This document shows positions 61,614 through 64,000 of a stretch of DNA of 64,000 bases, in pieces (position 1 is the first letter of the stretch; each line of letters starts with the position of its first letter). The notes under the pieces are model-generated. The model was not told the origin of the DNA. It saw nothing but the letters and a program-made list of their open reading frames with translations, and made no database searches. The stretch is from Phocaeicola dorei (GTDB taxonomy: Bacteria > Bacteroidota > Bacteroidia > Bacteroidales > Bacteroidaceae), in contig NZ_CP046176.1 of NCBI RefSeq assembly GCF_013009555.1, positions 5,115,501 to 5,179,500 of the forward strand, in the 5' to 3' direction. The translations under genes were made by a program, and so were the position numbers.

Positions 61614-61653
61614 TTCTCTACAACAGAACAGTAGAAACGTAATAACAGAAAAT

Positions 61654-61695
61654 AGAAAAGCCGCTCTCTGAAAAGAAAGCGGCTTTTCTTTAAGT
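61654..61695. terminator. Bidirectional terminator between luxS and rpsO
   Basis: Perfect 12-base arms AGAAAAGCCGCT (61654-61665) and AGCGGCTTTTCT (61678-61689) are placed between convergent genes, with T-rich flanks on both strands. Confidence 0.85.
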
Positions 61696-61715
61696 CCTTT
61701 TCAATAGAGATTGAA

Positions 61716-61985
61716 TTACTTACGTAATCCTAATGCTTTAACAATAGCACGATATCTTTCGATATCACGATTCTTCAGGTAGTTCAACAACGCACGGCGT
61801 TTACCTACCAAAGTTGTCAAAGCTCTTTCAGTGCTATAATCTTTTCTGTTGAGCTTCAGGTGCTCAGTCAGGTGAGAAATACGGTATGAAAACAAAGCTA
61901 TCTGCGCTTCAGCTGAGCCAGTATCAGTGTTAGACTTTCCGTACTTTTCAAAGATTTCTTGTTTTTTAGCTGCATCTAAATACAT
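61716..61985 (-). CDS. rpsO: Ribosomal protein S15
   Basis: The protein has 89 aa, the normal length. It has the family pattern DTGSAEAQIALFSYRISHLT, EHLKLNRKDYSTERALTTLV and GKRRALLNYLKNRDIERYRA. S15 binds 16S rRNA and helps nucleate assembly of the small-subunit platform. It is monocistronic here, read leftward from its own promoter at 62030-62059. Confidence 0.98.
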   Translation of the reverse strand: MYLDAAKKQEIFEKYGKSNTDTGSAEAQIALFSYRISHLTEHLKLNRKDYSTERALTTLVGKRRALLNYLKNRDIERYRAIVKALGLRK

Positions 61986-62029
61986 AATTCTTAGATTTTT
62001 TGATATATAAAATTTTCATTTAGCGGGTG

Positions 62030-62059
62030 CAAAGATAGACATTATCTTTTATATCACAA
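62030..62059 (-). promoter_or_regulatory. rpsO promoter
   Basis: Leftward -7 box TATCTTTG (62037-62030) and -33 TTG (62059-62057) are spaced by 19 bases, a good match to the Bacteroides consensus. The start codon lies 45 bases downstream of the -7 box. Confidence 0.7.
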
Positions 62060-62063
62060 TGAA

Positions 62064-62999
62064 TTAGAGCGATTTATTTTTTAAATAATCTTCTATCTCT
62101 TTTACTGTCGCATCTTTCAGCAACACCTTTTTGTCCTTATCCAACAGATAAAGAGCAGGCATCGCTTTCAAATCATAGCATTCTTCGGTCAGTACCGTCA
62201 ATTCTTTATCATAGCTGTTGATCCATCCATCAGGAATTTCATTCTGGTGTTTCGTCCATACTTCACGGTCTTCATCGGGATAGAAAGCAAGAATTTTCAC
62301 TTGTTTCATGATGTGGGGACTGTTCAATACAGCAGAGGTCTTCATTGTCGCCAGTGTTTCGGCACAACCATGACAATCCGGATTATAGAATAACAATAAA
62401 GTGTAAGGAGTGCAGATATCACGCATACGTTTCTGCATTCCCGAAGGCAAGGTATAAATAAAATCAGCGGCAATACTGCCCACCTTGTTCATACCAATCA
62501 ATTTCAAATCATGTTGGGCACGGCTCCGAGCAGCCTCATCGGTCAGCGAAGAAGCAGACAGAAAACGGCAGACAGGCTCATAAAGCTCCTCATTCCGAAG
62601 GGGAGAATTCGGATCAAACAAGTATCTGCGGAAAATTTCCACAAAATAACCAAACATTTTTTTCTCCTGCGAAGCCTGCTGCATAATCCGGATTAAACAA
62701 CTGTCCGACAGGGAAGATGGCACACGGTTCAATAAGTCCATGTAATCTACCAAAGCTTGTTCTGTGATATCCGGTACATGAATATAGGCGGTATCCTTAA
62801 AATTAAAATGATCCCAGTAATGCTGTACCATAAAGTTCAGCCGGTCTTCCGGGGATTGCAACATAATAGGGACCTCCGGCAAAGTGAAAGTCAACGATTT
62901 ATTATCATCATTCACAGATAGAGATTTTTGTTTTTTGCCATCACAAGCGATAAGCAAAAAACAGCACAAGACTCCGATCCATATATCAGTTTTTCTCAT
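62064..62999 (-). CDS. Thioredoxin-fold lipoprotein (DUF5106-like)
   Basis: The protein has 311 aa. A lipobox LLIAC places the lipidated cysteine at residue 19. Residues of about 40-180 are helical and match DUF5106-type N-terminal regions (QHYWDHFNFKDTAYIHVPDI; YLFDPNSPLRNEELYEPVCR). The C-terminal half is a thioredoxin fold with a CxxC motif in NPDCHGCAET and the cis-proline region LKAMPALYLLDKD. It is probably a periplasm-facing thiol-disulphide protein of unknown substrate. A good promoter lies upstream at 63029-63060. Confidence 0.82.
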   Translation of the reverse strand: MRKTDIWIGVLCCFLLIACDGKKQKSLSVNDDNKSLTFTLPEVPIMLQSPEDRLNFMVQHYWDHFNFKDTAYIHVPDITEQALVDYMDLLNRVPSSLSDSCLIRIMQQASQEKKMFGYFVEIFRRYLFDPNSPLRNEELYEPVCRFLSASSLTDEAARSRAQHDLKLIGMNKVGSIAADFIYTLPSGMQKRMRDICTPYTLLLFYNPDCHGCAETLATMKTSAVLNSPHIMKQVKILAFYPDEDREVWTKHQNEIPDGWINSYDKELTVLTEECYDLKAMPALYLLDKDKKVLLKDATVKEIEDYLKNKSL

Positions 63000-63028
63000 A
63001 CGCTTTTAATTAGGCATTGCACCTTTTA

Positions 63029-63060
63029 CAAAAGTAGAAGGAATTCTCTGAAAAGCCAAA
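63029..63060 (-). promoter_or_regulatory. Promoter of the thioredoxin-fold lipoprotein gene
   Basis: Leftward -33 TTTG (63060-63057) and -7 TACTTTTG (63036-63029) with 20-base spacing match the Bacteroides consensus well. Confidence 0.72.
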
Positions 63061-63071
63061 TTACTTCGAAA

Positions 63072-63359
63072 TTACTTTATCTCAGCCAGCCACTCATGAA
63101 ATCCATTGTGAGGGGTATAATGTAATACATATTCCGTTTTGCTGTAGCTGATAATATTTTCGTGCGAAATCCGGCTTACATCCACTTCTGCTTTTGCCAG
63201 CCACAAAGTATCCTCCATGACATAACGCCCTAAGGACACTCCCAGCATCATCTGGCTCAGGTAGAAAGCAGACTGTTCATAGGCATACCACTTTCCATCC
63301 TGTTCCCAATAGATATATATCAAGTCGGAATTGCTCAGCTCCCTTTCTAATATGGTCAC
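63072..63359 (-). CDS. Small protein, 95 aa, paralogue of its upstream neighbour
   Basis: The gene uses GTG at 63359, overlapping the stop of the preceding gene by one base. The protein has IYIYWEQDGKWYAYEQSAFY near the N terminus, matching VYLYEEEGRWYAYHRSAKSL in the neighbour; both continue with hydrophobic helix and EVDVSRIS/EVDLNKLL segments. No signal peptide is seen. Function is unknown; tandem duplication is clear. Confidence 0.6.
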   Translation of the reverse strand: MTILERELSNSDLIYIYWEQDGKWYAYEQSAFYLSQMMLGVSLGRYVMEDTLWLAKAEVDVSRISHENIISYSKTEYVLHYTPHNGFHEWLAEIK

Positions 63360-63652
63360 TACCTCTCACATAGGAGTTGGTGGTAATCGTTTTTAATCAA
63401 TATCATCTCAGTGTCTGAACACAGGGCAACAAACCACGGACCGTTCAGCAGTTTGTTCAGGTCTACTTCTACCTTGTCTAACATAACACCGTAGAAAAAA
63501 CATGCCTCTTTCAGTTTCAAGGCCGCCTCACTAAGTTTGCTTAAGGATTTGGCGGAACGATGGTAAGCATACCAGCGCCCTTCCTCTTCATACAGATAAA
63601 CTTCCGATTTACTACATGATTCTTTGTCCATTATTTCCAGTAGGTTGTTCAT
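63359..63652 (-). CDS. Small protein, 97 aa, paralogue of its downstream neighbour
   Basis: ATG at 63652 lies one base after the stop of the upstream surface protein gene, so the three genes are likely co-transcribed. It shares the WYAY motif (EEEGRWYAYHRSAKSLSKLS) and overall layout with the following gene. No known domain is recognised. An ATG four codons upstream overlaps the preceding gene and is possible. Confidence 0.6.
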   Translation of the reverse strand: MNNLLEIMDKESCSKSEVYLYEEEGRWYAYHRSAKSLSKLSEAALKLKEACFFYGVMLDKVEVDLNKLLNGPWFVALCSDTEMILIKNDYHQLLCER

Positions 63653-63653
63653 A

Positions 63654-64000
63654 CTATTTAACATCTTTTACACAACGAACTTTTAGATCAGCATCAGTAG
63701 CATGGACAGTTACATTGGTTCCTTGGAACCAAAAACCATAAGAAGACCTATAAGCACCATTTGCTTTACTTCCTGAATAGTCCGTGCGGCAGGTAACATA
63801 ACCACTCAACAGATTGTTTGCGCTCATCAGACCCAGTTCTTTCTGATTAGGCATTCGCCAAATTCCTTTATCAGTTTTTCCGCTATCCTCATAATAGTAT
63901 TTACAAGGATCATATTCCGGTCTTTTCTTATTCTTAATCGTATAATAATTATTATTCCATCCACCATCCACCATCTTTTGTTTTAGATAGTCTTTAGACA
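63654..64000 (-). CDS. Surface protein, C-terminal fragment (FISUMP/DUF1566-like end)
   Basis: The frame is open to the right edge of the window with no start, so this is the 3' end of a longer gene. The visible 115 residues include YEDSGKTDKGIWRMPNQKEL, WFQGTNVTVHATDADLKVRC and the terminal VKDVK. The sequence RMPNQKEL followed by a final RCV is typical of the C-terminal domains of Bacteroidales lipoproteins and fimbrillin-like proteins. It is upstream of two small paralogous genes. Confidence 0.65.
   Translation of the reverse strand, partial: SKDYLKQKMVDGGWNNNYYTIKNKKRPEYDPCKYYYEDSGKTDKGIWRMPNQKELGLMSANNLLSGYVTCRTDYSGSKANGAYRSSYGFWFQGTNVTVHATDADLKVRCVKDVK

Overview
The window reads as a chromosomal segment of a gut Bacteroidales species (Bacteroides/Phocaeicola type). 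The evidence is the repeated TAnnTTTG -7 promoter boxes, lipoprotein and fimbrillin-like genes, and an almost complete tetracycline-inducible conjugative element of the CTnDOT family. A chromosomal mtnN-luxS pair with rpsO lies at the right edge; having luxS hints at a Phocaeicola vulgatus/dorei-like host, but this is only suggestive.

Left region (1-17.3 kb). After the 5' end of a Fic-family gene comes a mobile module with plasmid character. It holds a fimbrillin-like lipoprotein operon, a ParA plus ribbon-helix-helix partition pair, and a rightward operon encoding an ArdC-type antirestriction protein and two proteins built from 22-residue repeats. A leftward mobilisation operon follows (BfmA/BtgA-like protein, DUF5712-type relaxase, VirD4/TraG coupling protein). 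The two operons face each other and share an identical 38-bp promoter module. Four arrays of AT-rich octamers, three of them next to the same 15-mer, look like candidate partition sites. An AT-rich cargo island (about 9.8-12.5 kb) lies between the intact virD4 gene and a divergent second copy of its 3' end.

Junction (17.3-19.8 kb). An IS21-family insertion sequence (istA-istB) separates the left module from the CTnDOT-like element. It has no visible target duplication and cuts off the 5' part of a giant methylase/helicase gene, so the two elements were probably joined by recombination.

CTnDOT-like region (19.8-60.3 kb). It contains the truncated helicase; tetQ-rteA-rteB with a leader attenuator; a highly structured RNA ending in a terminator in front of a RibD/DHFR-like gene; rteC; an AT-rich two-gene NTPase cassette (DUF4143 ATPase and a KAP NTPase) that looks like inserted cargo; mobC-mobB-mobA; a palindrome-rich oriT candidate; a full traA-traQ operon plus lysozyme; and a leftward accessory operon including PcfK and PcfJ-like genes. 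No integrase or excision operon (xis2c-xis2d-exc) is in the window. RteA/RteB/RteC would sense and relay tetracycline, the Mob proteins would process DNA, and Tra proteins would build the type IV secretion channel; the left module's relaxase and coupling protein could use the same channel.

Right region (60.3-64 kb). Chromosomal genes: mtnN, luxS, rpsO, a DUF5106-like thioredoxin-fold lipoprotein, two small paralogues, and the 3' end of a surface protein gene. The element/chromosome boundary is probably between about 60.2 and 60.4 kb.
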